Source of the DNA: Reticulitermes lucifugus | Lineage: Eukaryota; Arthropoda; Insecta; Blattodea; Rhinotermitidae | Length of the DNA stretch: 64,000 nt | NCBI GenBank assembly: GCA_026260175.1 | Contig: JAKCWW010000021.1 | Span: 4,844 to 68,843, forward strand | Reading direction: 5' to 3' | Shown: piece by piece, positions 1 to 11,934 of the stretch | Numbering within the stretch: position 1 is the first letter of the stretch | How the letters are laid out: the number at the start of each line of letters is the position of its first letter | Translations under genes and position numbers: made by a program | Notes under the pieces: model-generated | The model's database searches: none | What the model was told of the DNA's origin: nothing | What the model saw: the letters and a program-made list of their open reading frames with translations, nothing else

Positions 1-544
1 GGGGGGGGCATGGAGTTTAGCTTGGCAGCAAGGACTAAACAGGTCACAACAGATTGGTGGGGATTTAAACTTACGTAGGTTTTTCTCAGAGTACACTGGT
101 TTCTCTGCATCAAATCATTCAACCAGTGCTCCGTACTCATTTATCTGTCATTGACCATATATAATCCCAGAAATTGTTACTGCCATGAAGTAACACACTT
201 AGAGATTGCTTTGGGAGGAGGATATAGGGCTTTGTGTAGTGGCCAGAAATGGACCATGCTGTACAGGAAGTGCTTGGGTAATCCTGATTCATAATGGACA
301 GCAGTACCAATGTTTAACGGCGGTGTGTGAAGGTGAGGAGTCCACTCTTGCTCTAAACTCAGTGGCCCTTGGTGAAAGAGTGGTCTATGTCCACAGGCCT
401 GGCACACATCCTCCCAATGCAAAGACATCCATAATTCTCTGCGTGTTCTCCCAAACCTGGGGGAGGGGGGGGGGATCTAAAATCTACACTCAGATTAATA
501 GAAGAAACTTGCTGCTAACTTTTGTCAGGAACTTCCAATACTGG

Positions 545-660
545 AGGTACTAAGTTTTATCATCTTAAGATGCAGCTTGTACCTCCAGCATAACAAGTTC
601 CTGATGATGGAAGCAGCAAGTTTCCCTGAAACATACACAGAATGAAAGTACATCCAAAAG
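545..660. mobile_element. Foldback MITE fragment
   Basis: ATACTGGAGGTACTAAG and CTTGTACCTCCAGCATA form an inverted pair (about 540-585). They are followed by CCTGATGATGGAAGCAGCAA and GTTTCCCTGAAACATACAC, the recurrent core of the family. Confidence 0.45.
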
Positions 661-1129
661 CACACAATGGAATTTACTCTTGCCACACAACCTGTACTCA
701 AAAGTGTACATAATCCTTTATATATATAGTTATAATTCTTTGTGCAATATTTAAGCTTAATCACTTTGGTTATCAATGATGTTACACCCCTACTGAATGT
801 TCCCTTTATCTTACAGTTTAGGCATCGTGTGGAGCTCATGTCTTGGTTGTGTTGAATACTGACTCTTTGGTTACCTAACCATCCTGTTTTGTTCCTTGTG
901 AATTATTTTTCCCTTATCACATTTTGTTTTGTGGTACCCACAGAGATTTCTGGGAGCACCAAGTAACACAATGAGAAACATGAAATCATTCACAAAGAAG
1001 CAGATGGTATGACTAGAAAACTGAAACTGCATATTTAACAGAACAGGTCATCAACAAACTAAGACACAGCTCCATACAACTACTGCAAGATGAAGGGAAC
1101 ATAAGTACAGATACATCGTCAACCATTTG

Positions 1130-1215
1130 TAGTTGGCCCTAGTGGTTTAGTGTGATTAGCATACCAGCCTAGCATTCTAAAGAACTGAGATCAGACTCAA
1201 ATGACTCCCTCACAA
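1130..1215 (+). mobile_element. Possible tRNA-like SINE head
   Basis: GTTGGCCCTAGTGGTTTAG followed about 45 bases later by GAGATCAGACTCAAAT has A-box-like and B-box-like spacing of a Pol III promoter, head to head with the family 2 SINE that starts at 1250. Divergence makes this tentative. Confidence 0.3.
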
Positions 1216-1247
1216 TGTGTTCTGTAAAGTTGTCTCTGTCTGCACCA

Positions 1248-1520
1248 TGCAGGCATACAGGGGGATTAGAGGTATAGCTCCACTCAGTCCAAACCTCAGC
1301 ACTAGATGGAGGTGAGTGGTCAACTTGTCATCCAGGCCACTGTAGCTCCTCGGAAAGAATCTCCAGTAGTAACTGAATAGGAGGCTTTATGGGCCCCAGA
1401 CCTGGTTTGGACATTTTGTAGAAGAGATAAATCTCTTGTCCTTGCTGGGAATTGAACCCCAGATTGTCCAGCTCACAGCCTAGTCACTGTAATCGCTCCA
1501 TTAGGTATGGCTCCCCAGTT
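1248..1520 (-). mobile_element. tRNA-derived SINE, family 2
   Basis: On the minus strand a tRNA-like head has a B-box reading GGGGTTCAATTCCC (1445-1460), followed by AGAGATTTATCTCTTC, a CAGACC-AGGTCTGGGGCCC block, CCTATTCAGTTACTACTGG and an ATCTAGTGCTGAGG tail. The same order of blocks recurs at 11.4, 19.2, 24.7, 30.0, 60.6 and 62.7 kb. The copy is strongly diverged. Confidence 0.6.
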
Positions 1521-2224
1521 TGTTTTATGAGAGTTGTAAGAATAGTGTTAGTGTACTTTTTACGTAAACATTTTGTAATGATTGAGATTAAAATTAAAAT
1601 TAACAGCAGATTTTTGTTCTACAGAGAGGAGGATGAGAGGTAACCACAATATGTCTGTGCTGGGGCGGATTTGTGTACAATGCCAGGAAAGGAGCACATT
1701 TTGAGACAGTGCACATAAATAACTTAAATTTCTACAGGAAGACCACTTCTTCTCAGGCCAACAGGTACCCTGTTCCTTCAGCATCACTACATGGGCCCTA
1801 CACTTGTTCAAAATTGTTCAGCTCATTTAAATGCTTGAAAGTGTGTCTGTAAGGTATACACTGTTACAGAAATAGGCACTAGTATATCAAATGTTCAACT
1901 GAAGCAATTAATATGTTGAAGAAGAAATGTGATTAACAACTTGCAGCACTGCTGTTATGTAGGAAACGTAAGTAACAAAGGACAGTATGAACAAAAGATG
2001 ACTTATATTTTGTGATGTATATTGCTGTTGAAATTTGAAGATCCTGTTGTGCACTGTCTTGAAATGTGTCACTTTTCCTGAGTGTCTGCAACCTGTGAAC
2101 AAGTAAGTAAGAATCAGAATAATGTATTTCGTGTAGCAACGTACAGCCCCCATCTTTTAGCACAGGGAACAAGTTATTGAAAACAGGAGCAATAAAATGC
2201 TTTCAAATGTGAAGTACTGAAAGA

Positions 2225-2290
2225 AACATGAAGATTATGGTGTTACGGGATGTGAATCTGCAGTGTGGTGAATAAGTACTGATATTTTAG
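2225..2290. mobile_element. Foldback MITE terminus
   Basis: GAAGATTATGGTGTTACGGG followed by ATGTGAATCTGCAGTGTGG nearly matches the left end of the element at 20586. The remainder is absent or unrecognisable. Confidence 0.4.
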
Positions 2291-2299
2291 GGGACCATC

Positions 2300-3800
2300 A
2301 GTGTTTTACATACCACACATGATATAATATGGCATCCCAGAGGAGCTGGTCAATGCTATGAAACTCTCACAAAATGCATCTCAGTAACAATAAAGTATTG
2401 TGTGTGTGTGTATAACCCCAGTCCCTACTCTCTTTTGGCAATGACAGGGCCCTTAATATTACACTGATCAGTACCATGTTCCCAAATTCAGACCTCATAC
2501 TACTATGCGTTTCTGTTTCTAAGATCACTAGAAACACAACTGGGGTAACAACAGCCCTCTTGCCAGCACATTTGGTAGCTGTTGTGAGGCAAGCGGAATA
2601 CTCTGAATTTCACTATGAGCCCTGAACCGGGAGAATAATTAGCCAGTCGGCATATACATATTAGGCTTGGGATGAATGCAGGAATGTTGTTTGGTTGAAA
2701 GAAACAAAGGTATTCACAATTCAGTAAGACTGCCTACCATGTGTATACTAGCAACATTTAATTTCCCACACTTAGTATATGATTTAAATAGGCATGTGGG
2801 AAGGGGCATAACTGGGGGCAGGGGGGAAGTAGCGTGGCCTCCCCAGGCAGCAGAGTCAAAGGGGCAGCAAATAATTGGGTGGCAAAATGAATATTTTAAA
2901 TGAAGAAATTGATTTTCATCACTCTGAAAATTTGAAATTATTGAGCCAAATATAAGGAAATTTGATGAATATGAATTTTTTGAAGTTCATAATTTCTCGT
3001 AGGGGTGGCCATTGTGATTACTTGCCTCGGATGCCAAAAATCTAGCTGTGCAACTAGACATGGCATTCTCATCACCTGAATATACTTAAAAGTTTTGAAA
3101 TTTACATTCAAAGTAAAAACTGCTCTGGGCCTATAGGACACATCCCAGTAATTTTATTGTTTGTGCACATTTAACCTAAGACTTTACTGCCCCAAGAACA
3201 CGTATCTATGCTTACATTACAGATCTCTATAAACTAGGGCTATAAGATTCCCAGTGCTTAGGCAAGTACAGTTCTCCAAATTATTTCCTAAATTTGGTTT
3301 TCAGCAAGTGTATTAAGATGTCCTGCATGTCCTGTGTTAATAGTCTTCCTCGAGTTTATTTCATCAGTTTTATATTTGTATTGAAATGTAACACCATTTG
3401 CACTGACTCATGTGACTTGGCAAGATTTTTTTAAATCGCAGACCTCAAAAAGCAACCTTTTACAATTCAGATAATTACCTTTTTTTTTACCACATGAAGA
3501 CTCAGCAGACATCAAATTTGACCTCCACATACAGCTGTGAACACACACACACACACTTCCAGTAGCTCACAGCAAATAGCTGCCTCCCTCTTCAGATGGT
3601 GGTAGTCAGTTACTGAGGTATATTGAACACACATTGTGATGTTAGAATGAAAGAAAATTTCTTGCTGAACTACTGAGCAGTGATGGCATTTTCACTCATG
3701 AGATTTTGAGATTATTTGTAATAATGTTTTTGGAGGAGCTTGCTGCCTCCCTGTTCAATATATGTTTAGTGAAACCTGGATTTTATGTTCTGAAGGGACC
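2300..3800. other. No recognisable element
   Basis: AT-rich non-coding sequence with a short GT run, a CA run and poly-T tracts. The small frames at 2676-2903, 2938-3141 and 3706-3888 show no domain, and the last runs into the hAT element. Confidence 0.6.
2401..2412. repeat. (GT)n microsatellite
   Basis: Six GT units in a short run in otherwise non-coding DNA. A CA run of similar size is at 3541-3557. Confidence 0.7.
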
Positions 3801-3808
3801 ATTTAAAA

Positions 3809-4413
3809 TAGGGTACCATACGTCCGGGTTTTCCTGGACATGTACTCTTTTTCAGCCTTCAGAATTATGTCCGGGGGGGATTTTTTAATTTTACAAAAAT
3901 GTCCGGGTTTTTGGCTTTCGTCGATAGTAACATTTTTTCGGTGGTTGTTACATACGTTATATAGTTCATAGTTTTCATAGGCAGCGTTTCAACTTCAGAA
4001 CTTATTTTCAGTCACTTCCGGTTGTTCCGAATACATGCTCGCACAGCCCAGTTTCAGGCATTCATTTTGAATTGTGTGCAGTGCAGTGGACGACGTGTTG
4101 TGTGCTGTTTGGTTCGTGTGTCACTTTTATCGCGTTCTTACAATGGGGAAAAGAAAATGTAAATTCACGGACGAACTAAAAAGCAAGTATTCGTGAAATG
4201 GTCGCGACGAGTGGGAAGCAGAGTGCTTGGTATGAAAACCAGGAACTTACGTCTCTGTGGCGAACAAGGGTGCTCTTGATCTTTGAGCCCACGTGGAATC
4301 CTCTTTTTCAACCAAAATTTGGCGACCCCCTTTGCCACTGATATGTCCTCTTTTTTTATGGTCGATAAGTGGGAAATTTCCTCTTTTCCTGTGATGGATA
4401 TGTGGTAACCCTA
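3809..4413 (+). mobile_element. Internally deleted hAT transposon with TSD and TIRs
   Basis: The element starts TAGGGTACCATA and ends TGTGGTAACCCTA, giving imperfect terminal inverted repeats of the form TAGGGTNACCA. It is flanked by a perfect 8-bp duplication ATTTAAAA (3801-3808 and 4414-4421), which fits the hAT nTnnnnAn target preference. Next to both ends lie CCTCTTTTT/TTTCCTGGACATGT-type subterminal sequences. At about 4143 an ATG opens a transposase-like N-terminus MGKRKCKFTDELKSKY; the frame then breaks, and a related stretch (GRDEWEAECLV, KPGTYVSVANKGA, then AHVESS) follows with two TGA stops before the sequence jumps straight to the 3' end. The zinc-finger-like start of a hAT transposase is therefore kept while the catalytic body is gone. 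This is a non-autonomous, dead copy about 605 bp long. Confidence 0.8.
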
Positions 4414-4421
4414 ATTTAAAA

Positions 4422-5669
4422 TGATTGTAAGATCAAGGAAATGACAACTCTTTAACTGTTGAAATTACACTAAATAAGTAGTGTATCACATTACAAAAAT
4501 AATCTAATTCACCTCTTCCACATGTCCATTGGCCATTAAAACTGATGCTGGTTCACTTTTCTGTTTTCTGCTCAAGTGCAGCCATTGTATATTCATTCTG
4601 TGCATGTAGTGGACATTTTTCCTTGTCTTATGTACAGTGCAGGCTGAGCTACCAGCACTGGTCCAGGTCTCAGTGCCATGTAAGAATGGACTGGTGTTGG
4701 TAGTTGGGCTGGGCTACTCCACAGTACATAGCACGTGAAGTGTATGACATGAAGACAACAGAGGATGTAGGAAATTATAACTGTAAATCAGTTTTACCCC
4801 TTCCATTTGAAGTAATTTAAAATAACAGCAGCCTGCCAGTTTATACTCAGTTTAAATAGATACTGGAGGAATTGGGGTGGAAGCACAAATGTAGGTTCAA
4901 GGAATATAAAATCCCAAGTTTCACTCAACATGGTGTCATCCCAAAGACTGAAATCTACAAAACTCCACCCACTCTTAGTTGTAGCACTACATTCAGGTAT
5001 GCGATAAGCTTCATGCAGGAAAAGAGCCCACACTACCCACTGGAGAAGAGATTGGACGGCTCATAGCCTGTCTGGAGATGGCAATGAAGAGGAAAACTCC
5101 ATATCCCTGTTTATAATCACACCCCAGCTGTCCAAATTGTTAGGAATGTAAGGGAGCCGTTTCAGCTCATGATGCGAAAGAAAAGTACTGACAACATATC
5201 TCATAGTTTTCATTTTCAAGCACTATCACAAAAAGAACTCTTGGGTGGCAGTGAAATGCTTCAGTTCATTTACGCATCTCTATCTGTGTGTTTACACACT
5301 TCAAATCAAGTGGACATGAACTAGATAGCAGGAGGCCAAATAACATTTTCCTTGTGCGTGGGTGTTAATAAAATTTGTGGTTCCCAAGATGAGTGTCATA
5401 CATAATAGTATCTTGATGGATCCTGGTAACTTTCGTGCACAGTGCTTCTCTCAGTTTTATGGTGTAAAATGGCATTTAGGCCCTACCAGTTTTGCATTTT
5501 CCTCATATTCAAATGAATGGAACTTCAAAATCTGACAAAGAAAAGGCTTACAAATAAGCCTTTGGCATCACTTAATGTCAACCTTGAAGTGTACCAAACT
5601 CAGTCAGTACACTTATTTGTGGTGACAGGCAAACAAAACAAGCTATAAATTCCCATGTGCCTAAAATGC
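4422..5669. other. No recognisable element
   Basis: Non-coding sequence with only short frames (for example 4794-5033 minus, 4872-5066 plus overlapping each other). No homology, repeat structure or splice-bounded exon was seen. Confidence 0.6.
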
Positions 5670-6710
5670 ACACATCATGAATTTCCTCCCATCATCCAAC
5701 CACAATGCATATAGGCATGAAGGTAAGGAACGTCAGTGTCAAGGTTTTTTCCCATGCAGTCATTGCATTGCACGCTGGATGTGGAAGAGAATGACAACCC
5801 CACCCTTCTTATTCTGTGCTTACCATCATACTTTTGTTTTAACTGTTACTGTACCCTTCCTTTGTCTATTTGCATTTCACTTACAGCCTTCCATTATAAT
5901 TTTTTTGCCCGTTGGTGCCTAGTTTCTGGTCTTCAACTACTAATATCTTACTTTGTGGCTTCCATTACCTTAATTTCGTTCCCTCCCTGGTTTTTTTTTA
6001 CATGTCTTCCACGTCTGCCTTCCATTCATTTATTAACAACTTTCTTTTTCTGTGCTATTTTCCTGTTCTCTTTATTGCATTCCTCGGTTTCTTACATTTA
6101 TCCCTTTATTTCTTTAATTATCTCTTTCCATTTTCTTAACACACTAAAAGGAACAAAACTACTGGTATGCAATACATGATATGAATGTACATTGAATAAA
6201 TAAAGCAATTATACAAACAGGTGTTACTCTCACTCTGCCATGAAACTGGCTTGCATATTAATATTTCATGTCTTCATCTTGCCAGCTCTTCCTGTCTTGC
6301 CTTGGCGAACCACGTTTTCTTGCTTTGGTTCTTTCTACATTCCAATGTTTTCATATTCCCTGTCCCCCCCCCCCAGTCCATTTTTTAGTGGTGTATTACT
6401 GTTGTCCGTTGAAATTGTCTTTTCATCCTCTTTTAAGTTTACCATTGTCATTCCATTCATCTTTTCACCCGTCTATTCTTTCCGCAATATTTTTTTTATT
6501 ACATTTATTTTTCTTTATACATTCCGCATCTTCCATTATATATCTATATTCATTTCCTTCCCTTTATTTTTCATATCAAATTTAACGTCCTCACGATTCC
6601 AAAAATCATCTATTCATAATCCCATTTCCTCTAGCATCGACCTTAACTCTTTCTGGCAAATCGAACGTTCCTGCTGTACCCGTCCAAAAAGTAGAAATTT
6701 GTAGGGACAA
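5670..6710. repeat. Pyrimidine-rich, strand-asymmetric low-complexity region
   Basis: For about 1 kb the plus strand is dominated by T and C (CTTTCCTTT, TTCCATTCATTTATT, CCTTTATTTC type words), including an 11-C run at 6364-6374. The overlapping long open frames (5736-6179, 6240-6704) have Phe/Ser/Leu/Pro composition with no domain and are explained by lack of purine-containing stop codons, not by selection. Two shorter stretches with the opposite asymmetry (purine-rich plus strand) lie at 7565-7715 and 8225-8370 and may be inverted relatives. Confidence 0.6.
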
Positions 6711-6762
6711 ATATTAACGCCAGCATTTATTCGCGACTGATACTACGGGAAATTTGGGTTTA

Positions 6763-7250
6763 GCGCCATCTATTGACACCCTTTGGTACTAACAACGTAA
6801 CTGCTTACGCCATCTATTGACAACACTTGGTACTAAAAGTACGGAAAAGTGAATGCCCACGCCATCTATTGACAACATTTGTTACTGAAAGTACGGAAAA
6901 GTGAATGCCCACGCCATCTATTGACAGCTTTTTGTACTACGGCTTTCGACTGAAATGTTTGCCTCCATCTTCAGGAAATTTTTCAAATTTAAAGGCTTTC
7001 GACTAAAATTTTTGCTTCCATCTTCAGGAAATGTTTCAAATTTAAAGGCTTTCGACTAACATCTTCGATTCCATCTTCAGAAATTTTTTTCGAAGTCATG
7101 CGAAAAGTTTCCTGAAGATGGCATCAAAAATTTTAGTCGAAAGCTTTAGTACAAGAAGTTGTCAATAGATGGCGCGGGCATCCACTTTTTGCTCATGTAA
7201 TACCGAAGATTGTCAACAGATGGCGCTCGCATTCACTTTAGTAACTGCAA
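6763..7250. mobile_element. Foldback element built of 52-bp tandem units in inverted arms
   Basis: The left arm contains GCCATCTATTGACA four times, at 6765, 6809, 6861 and 6913, the last three 52 bp apart and linked by TACTAAAAGTACGGAAAAGT. Three further units pair CATCTTCAGGAAATTTTTC with AAAGGCTTTCGACTAA (6950-7085). The right arm is the reverse complement: TTTCCTGAAGATGGCATC, TTTTAGTCGAAAGCTTTAG, TTGTCAATAGATGGCGC (7159) and TTGTCAACAGATGGCGCT (7210), 51 bp apart. The whole could fold into a long imperfect hairpin. No reading frame is present. It fits a MITE or foldback transposon of a type with GATGGCGC termini. Confidence 0.75.
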
Positions 7251-8751
7251 TTTTTTGTTCTTATGGCACAGACTTCACAAAAACTTTAGAAACTCTTGGC
7301 AGATAGTCCTGGCATATATTTTTTGGACCCTAAAATTACATTATAATTACAGTTAACAATGATACATAAAGGGTTTCAAGTGGGACATAGTCCACTATTG
7401 CTCCAAGTCAACAATGGCCATTTGCAACAGTGCTCTATGTCAGAGGTTATGAATATAATAAAAATGCAATTTTTTAAAACATTTATTCTGTACCATACAT
7501 TACATTTTACATATACAAAACTTAAACATTACACTCTCATAAATCTTTATGTGACCATGTAAAGCAGGAAGCAAAATGGTAGAAGAAATTATGGGAGACA
7601 GGAAGCATAGGATAGGCACAACATTCATACAGAAAACATAGGAAACAGAGAGAGGCAAGACTGGATTGACAGAAAATGAGACAAGAAAAGAAGATCATAC
7701 AGAAACAAGATGGGTAATGTACATATAACGTAACACTGAGGCGCATTTGCATAACCATTGTTTTTGTAGAAATGCAAGAATTATTACATATTCTGGGTGT
7801 GTGTAGCCTTAAGTTATCCAGTATGCACAGCACATGAGCCTTATGATATCATCATCTGTGGCCTGTCCAGCTCTACCATATTTTTCCACATTATCTCATA
7901 AAAGTGCATGATTTTCAGAATAAAGTTATTGAACATTAAATGTGTTTTGATTTTCCCTACTTTTATCTGAAACATTTCTCATTCTAAGAAGAATTGAGTG
8001 ATATATATATAGGAAACATTTTATATAGGCCTTCATGTAAAGTACCCATAATCTGTGTGAGACTAATGAAACATACATTTTCTTGACACATTTTCAAAAA
8101 ATACTCAAATATAAAATTTCATGAAACTCTGTCCAGTGGGAAACAAGGTAATTCCTTCCGGACACACAAATGGACAGACATGATGAAGCTAATAGCTGCT
8201 TTTAGCAATTTTGTGAACACGCCTAAAAACTGTGTAAGAAGACAAACATGGAGGCTAACAAAGTGGGAATAAATGACAAAGTGAGTAAAAATGACAGGCA
8301 AAATAAAAGCTCGAATGAATGCACAAAACAGGAAATATAATGACAGAGAAAGAACAAAAATCCAGGGACATGATGTGGTGTGTTGCATACCTTTAGTAGA
8401 TTTCTTCTGTTTGTAAACAAATAGCAGTAACACAACTACTACATGCGTCCACCTCTACCCGAAGCCAGCGACCTTGCTTGTAGATCCCCGATTTCTAACC
8501 TCTGAGACACATGCCTTAGGGATGGGATTGGTGACAGGATTGAAAAAGCCCAGAACATGTCTTATGCCAAAATCAGTTTTGCCAAAACAATTATAGATGC
8601 ACATATGCATAGTCAACTAATTAGTGAATGCCAACAAAATTATGCATGTTGTCACAAGTAAAAGTGTGGCTAAACCAAAATAAAACAGATCAGAACTTGA
8701 GAGCTAAATTCATGTGCTCAAGCATGCAAACTTGTACAAACCTGAAATCTG

Positions 8752-8830
8752 TGGTCTTCTGGGTTATTACATGGCGTCGTGTGGTAGTTATTTACCGACG
8801 TTTCGGGACAATCAAGGTTTGTACAAACCT
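8752..8830. mobile_element. Foldback MITE fragment
   Basis: CTTCTGGGTTATTACATGGC, GTCGTGTGGTAGTTATTTA and CCGACGTTTCGGGACAATC match the reverse complement of 29580-29650 and carry the GAAACGTCGG core. Confidence 0.5.
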
Positions 8831-9230
8831 GCCACAGTAGTTAGATATTACGTTCAAACAGGAATGTAATTTATACACCTTTATCACATTCATCAACATC
8901 AAGTCACAGCAGTTTAGCTGATTTTCAAAGAGTAAGGGCCAATGACTAGGCACTACCAAGATCAGTGTCTTCTTATTCCTTTTATTATTATTGTTGTTAT
9001 TACTTATTATAATGGCATGAAACTCAATGTACACCAAACTACATTTACATCCTTTACTCGCAGAACAAGCAGTATAGCCTTTATATACACTAGGTTTTAT
9101 TTATAAAAACGTTCTGTTGAGAAGCTTCTAAAAAGAAGAGGCTAAGGTCCACCAAGGACTGTAATGCCAGGAGGAGGAGAAGAAGAATGAGGAGGAGGTG
9201 GTTTTACTCATATTGCCCATTCCCAATGTG

Positions 9231-9665
9231 TTGAAATATCTCGGGGGTACTCTTAGACCCTAATCGTGTTGACCACACTGCATTGTTGCCCAAGCTTTTA
9301 AAATGTTACATCTCATTCGCTACGTTACGTGCTTTTCAACCATTGACACTCATTATTTTGTATTGTGCCCTTGTGCGGTCTAAACTCAAATTCACCTCTG
9401 TTGCCTGGAATTCTGTGACACTGATTCTTCTAAAATCTAGAGTTCAAAGAAAATTGGCTGATTTATGCTGTAACAGATTTTTTTTATTAACTCTGGCACT
9501 AATAAATAGATGATATTTTGGTTAGGTTAAATTGATCAATGCTTCAGTCAAAGAGGCGGCACCTCAATGCCCTGTTTCTTATTAATGTCTTTAACAACAA
9601 AATCAGATGCTTCTGCATTCTCAATACTGCCAGTCTATGTTTACTCACAAAAATAATACTTGGTA
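9231..9665 (+). pseudogene. Jockey-like LINE reverse transcriptase C-terminal fragment
   Basis: A KYLGGTL motif near 9234 resembles the KYLGVTLD block after the RT catalytic core of jockey-type elements. It is followed at 9283-9513 by an open frame with YCALVRSKLKFTSVAWN and VQRKLADLCCNRFF, typical of the thumb/C-terminal part of arthropod jockey-like LINEs (LVRSKLEYASVVWN, QRKFA-LC-RFF). After a frameshift, 9545-9590 gives SKRRHLNALFLINVFNNK, another conserved block. The YADD catalytic motif is not present upstream. It is a 5'-truncated, decayed copy. Confidence 0.65.
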
Positions 9666-10505
9666 TTTGATGCTGTGCATTGTGCTCATGCCAGTCCTTC
9701 AGTCAGATGCATGGCAGGGGATAACTCTCTCTGCAGGTTAATTGATATTTTTGGTCACAATAATAGTTTGCTTAAGAACATAATTGAATCCAGTATTATT
9801 TAATTATACACTATTAAGTTCAGTAGTTCTCAGTACAAAACCTGTAACTATAATAACTGCAGTAGAGGTGAGTTCTATGTACAGAGACAACATTATGTTT
9901 TGTTCCCTTTATGTTGATGCTTCTAAACCCATTCACCAGCACAGGACTTCTGTCTACTGCATAGTTCATGACATCATCAGGTTCAGTATTACACAGAAGG
10001 AACATATAATGAAGACTGCAATGCAATTTATTTGTGGGGAAATGTATTGGCCAATGAGTACGCAAAATCCAAGAAAATCCCCTGAGTCTGCATTTCCAAA
10101 CTATGTCACATAACTGGCAACTGATATGATACATACCTGCGATACAGAGGCTTCTCACTAGTGTCACACAGGTATAAGGATGCGATCACTGTACTCATGA
10201 GTCTGAATGAAAACCCTTCAGATGAGGTCTACTGGATGCTGTTCTCAGTGCAAAGCTGATAAGCTCCTCAATCCAAACTACAACAACACAAGGCACTCTG
10301 AACAGCAATTTCTTCTCCAATGTGCCTCCATCACTGTCAACAGAAAGTAACAACAAAATGAAATGCACATACTTGTCATTCACAATTCAATCACCTTAGT
10401 CCTGAAGGAAGAGGGTGCAAATCCCTCCAAATGTCAACAAATGTTAATTACTTTTACCATTCTGACACAGTGCCAGTCGGAAAGCCTCTATAATGAAGTG
10501 TCTTA

Positions 10506-10529
10506 AAAGAGAGAGAGAGAGAGAGAGAA
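10506..10529. repeat. (GA)n microsatellite with A-rich tail
   Basis: About eleven GA units followed by an A-rich stretch. The frames on both strands here (Glu-Arg or Ser-Leu repeats) are artefacts. Confidence 0.85.
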
Positions 10530-11384
10530 AAAAAAAAAGAAAAAAATTGAATATCCTGTGTATCTGCAATAATTTGCATGCCATTGGACATACAGTAAAT
10601 ACTGCCTTATCTGAAAATGTCAGGCCAGAGACACTAATCTTCTGCCTTGGTGTTGTGCTAAGCAGAGCATCTAATACACACTTGCAGGTTGACCTAACAT
10701 ACTGTTTTCTCAGCAGGCACCCCACTTCCACCTGACTTGCCTACACACAGACACCAAGTGCACAGTAATCCTATGTATGTATAGTTTTGCAAACTGAAGA
10801 CAAAAAAGGATGATACACTGACCTTCAGTTTACTAGCAACATACACAACTTAACATGACACCTTTACTAAGAGTCCTCTGTGGATGACACGCATCATGGA
10901 TGGGAACTTCCTGCATCTTGCAAGATCTGACATTCTCATTAAGATTACTGTCTTCTTGTAACACCATGTAGTCTGGTAGGAAGCTATCAGTGTTCCGGAA
11001 AAACCTTCTGCCACTGTCAGGGTGGAAGATAACGGCAGCAGGCTCCTCTACAAAGGGGCCCCTTGACCAGACTACACTGCACTACAGCCCTCAAGACAGT
11101 AATTGTCCCTTTCCTTCTTCCTCAATCTGAAGTCACTGACGTCATAGAAGATGGTGTGCAGCGGCAATATACACACTCCCGTTCATCATCACTTGGAACG
11201 GCGTTTTGTCACTGCTGCCTGTCGACAAGAAGTATATTATTTTAAACTCTAATCCACCTCCAAGACTTCACAACAGTTTGTGCTGTGAGAAATAGAACTC
11301 AATAACATGAAAACATTTCATGAAAAGTACAGCTGTCCCCATGCTTAATTAAGTACCACACCACAAAGGTATAATGGGAATGGA

Positions 11385-11630
11385 GTTACAGCTCCACACT
11401 TTCTTAACCCTGACACTGGATAGACATGAGTGACTGGCTTCGTGACCCATCTGCTTTACCCAAAGTACCAACTGAATAGGAGGCTGGATAGACCTCAGAG
11501 CTGGTCTGGATGCTCTGGAGAGGAGAGAAACCTCTTTCTCCTGCTAGAAATTGACCCATGATTCCTTGGTCATCCAGCTCATAGCCCAGTCACTACTCTC
11601 ACTGAGCTATCCCAGCTCCCTTTCAGAAGT
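11385..11630 (-). mobile_element. tRNA-derived SINE, family 2
   Basis: This copy shares GCTCCACACTTTCTTAACC, CACTGGATAGACATGAGTG, AACTGAATAGGAGGCTGGAT and GAGCTGGTCTGGATGC blocks with the copies at 1.25 and 62.7 kb. It ends in a tRNA-like head (minus strand) with GGTCAATTTC at the B-box position and AGCTCAGTGAGAG-like A-box sequence near 11600-11615. Confidence 0.6.
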
Positions 11631-11774
11631 TACCTAATACAGAGCACAGACTTCTTGCAGAGCAAATAGCTGTTCAACAGTCCAGAATCTCACACTTTTT
11701 AATCAACATGAACATTCATCTTGTGTTCACAAAAACCTGCAGCTTGTCCCTTACCCTAACCAGAACAATCCATC

Positions 11775-11850
11775 CAACATCACATCTTATGTAAGATCCA
11801 TGTTAATATTATCCTCCTATCTATGTCTATGTCTCCCAACTGTTCTCTTC
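11775..11850 (-). pseudogene. Possible LINE C-terminus fragment
   Basis: The plus-strand text AGATCCATGTTAATATTATC followed by CTCCTATCTATG resembles the reverse complement of the DNIKMDL-encoding segment at 47155-47185. Only about 70 bases can be matched. Confidence 0.35.
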
Positions 11851-11934
11851 CATTTTTACTTTAAATATTTGTGAACCTTCCCATGCATACTACATGCCTT
11901 TCCCAGTCCCCCCTTCAAGAATTACACTAACAAA

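Noticed and set aside
5736-6704. Long hydrophobic plus-strand frames of 147 and 154 codons
   Set aside because: They result from pyrimidine-rich low-complexity sequence, which lacks stop codons; composition is Phe/Ser/Leu/Pro with no domain or conserved pattern.
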